23,377 nucleotides of DNA from Sphingobacteriales bacterium (GTDB lineage Bacteria > Bacteroidota > Bacteroidia > Sphingobacteriales > Sphingobacteriaceae). The notes below the pieces were generated by a model. The model made no database searches. It was not told where the DNA came from and worked only from the letters and a program-made list of their open reading frames with translations. Every line of letters starts with the position of its first letter. Position 1 is the first letter of the stretch. Made by a program: the position numbers and the translations under genes. The stretch lies in NCBI GenBank assembly GCA_947478655.1, contig CANJWU010000001.1:1-23377 (forward strand), read 5' to 3'. Of the stretch, positions 23,332 through 23,377 are shown piece after piece.

Positions 23332-23377
23332 TTATTTTCCTGTTAATTTCTTTAACGCCTCCCATCTGGGGTCTATG
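23332..23377 (-). CDS. YceD/DUF177 family protein, C-terminal fragment (continues past the window)
   Basis: Read on the minus strand, the last bases of the window encode IDPRWEALKKLTGK followed by a TAA stop (forward 23332-23334). 'DPR(F/W)xxLKKL' followed by a short basic end is the typical C-terminus of DUF177 (YceD) proteins, encoded directly upstream of rpmF across bacteria and linked to 23S rRNA/ribosome assembly. The stop lies 26 bases before the rpmF start. Only 14 residues are visible; the rest is outside the window, so the call rests on this tail plus gene order. Confidence 0.85.
   Translation of the reverse strand, partial: IDPRWEALKKLTGK

Overview
The window is AT-rich, densely packed chromosomal DNA from a member of the Bacteroidota. 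The evidence is a PorP/SprF-family type IX secretion protein next to the gliding lipoprotein GldJ, a fused alpha-beta E1 of a 2-oxoacid dehydrogenase, the rpmF-plsX-fabH-accB-accC order, Bacteroidota-type L32 and TatC, and promoter-like TAnnTTTG elements. The class cannot be settled from the sequence alone. No tRNA, rRNA, CRISPR array, insertion sequence, prophage or frameshifted gene was seen. No gap between genes exceeds about 140 bases.

Layout. Bases 1-3413, plus strand: a PorP/SprF-type outer membrane protein and gldJ, closed by a hairpin terminator, with a family 2 glycosyltransferase starting three bases past the T-tract. Bases 3410-4009, minus strand: an unrecognised small protein whose C-terminal half recalls the uracil-glycosylase-like/HolD fold. 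Bases 4147-9325, plus strand: a tight cluster of two double-parvulin SurA-type chaperones, a parvulin-less lipoprotein between them, and a MoxR AAA+ ATPase. Bases 9322-10686, minus strand: an RsmF-type rRNA m5C methyltransferase. Bases 10782-12863, plus strand: the periplasmic protease Prc. Bases 12867-19182, minus strand: a likely five-gene operon tatC - rpiB - M28 peptidase - lutB - fused E1. Bases 19267-23377, minus strand: the lipid operon (YceD/DUF177 C-terminus) - rpmF - plsX - fabH - accB - accC, ending in a clear intrinsic terminator.

How the genes fit together. The left half is mostly cell-envelope biogenesis: T9SS/gliding parts, periplasmic folding factors, a tail-specific protease and a sugar transferase. 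The right half is central: start of fatty acid and phospholipid synthesis coupled to a ribosomal protein, Tat export, pentose phosphate, and 2-oxoacid or lactate oxidation.

Most of the window is ordinary core genome, and no clearly new defence or mobile system was seen. The points most worth a second look are the HolD/UDG-like small protein, the SurA-lipoprotein-SurA-MoxR module, a TatC in which the residue aligned with E. coli Glu15 is alanine, the glycosyltransferase start abutting a terminator, and convergent genes whose stop codons share one TTAA.
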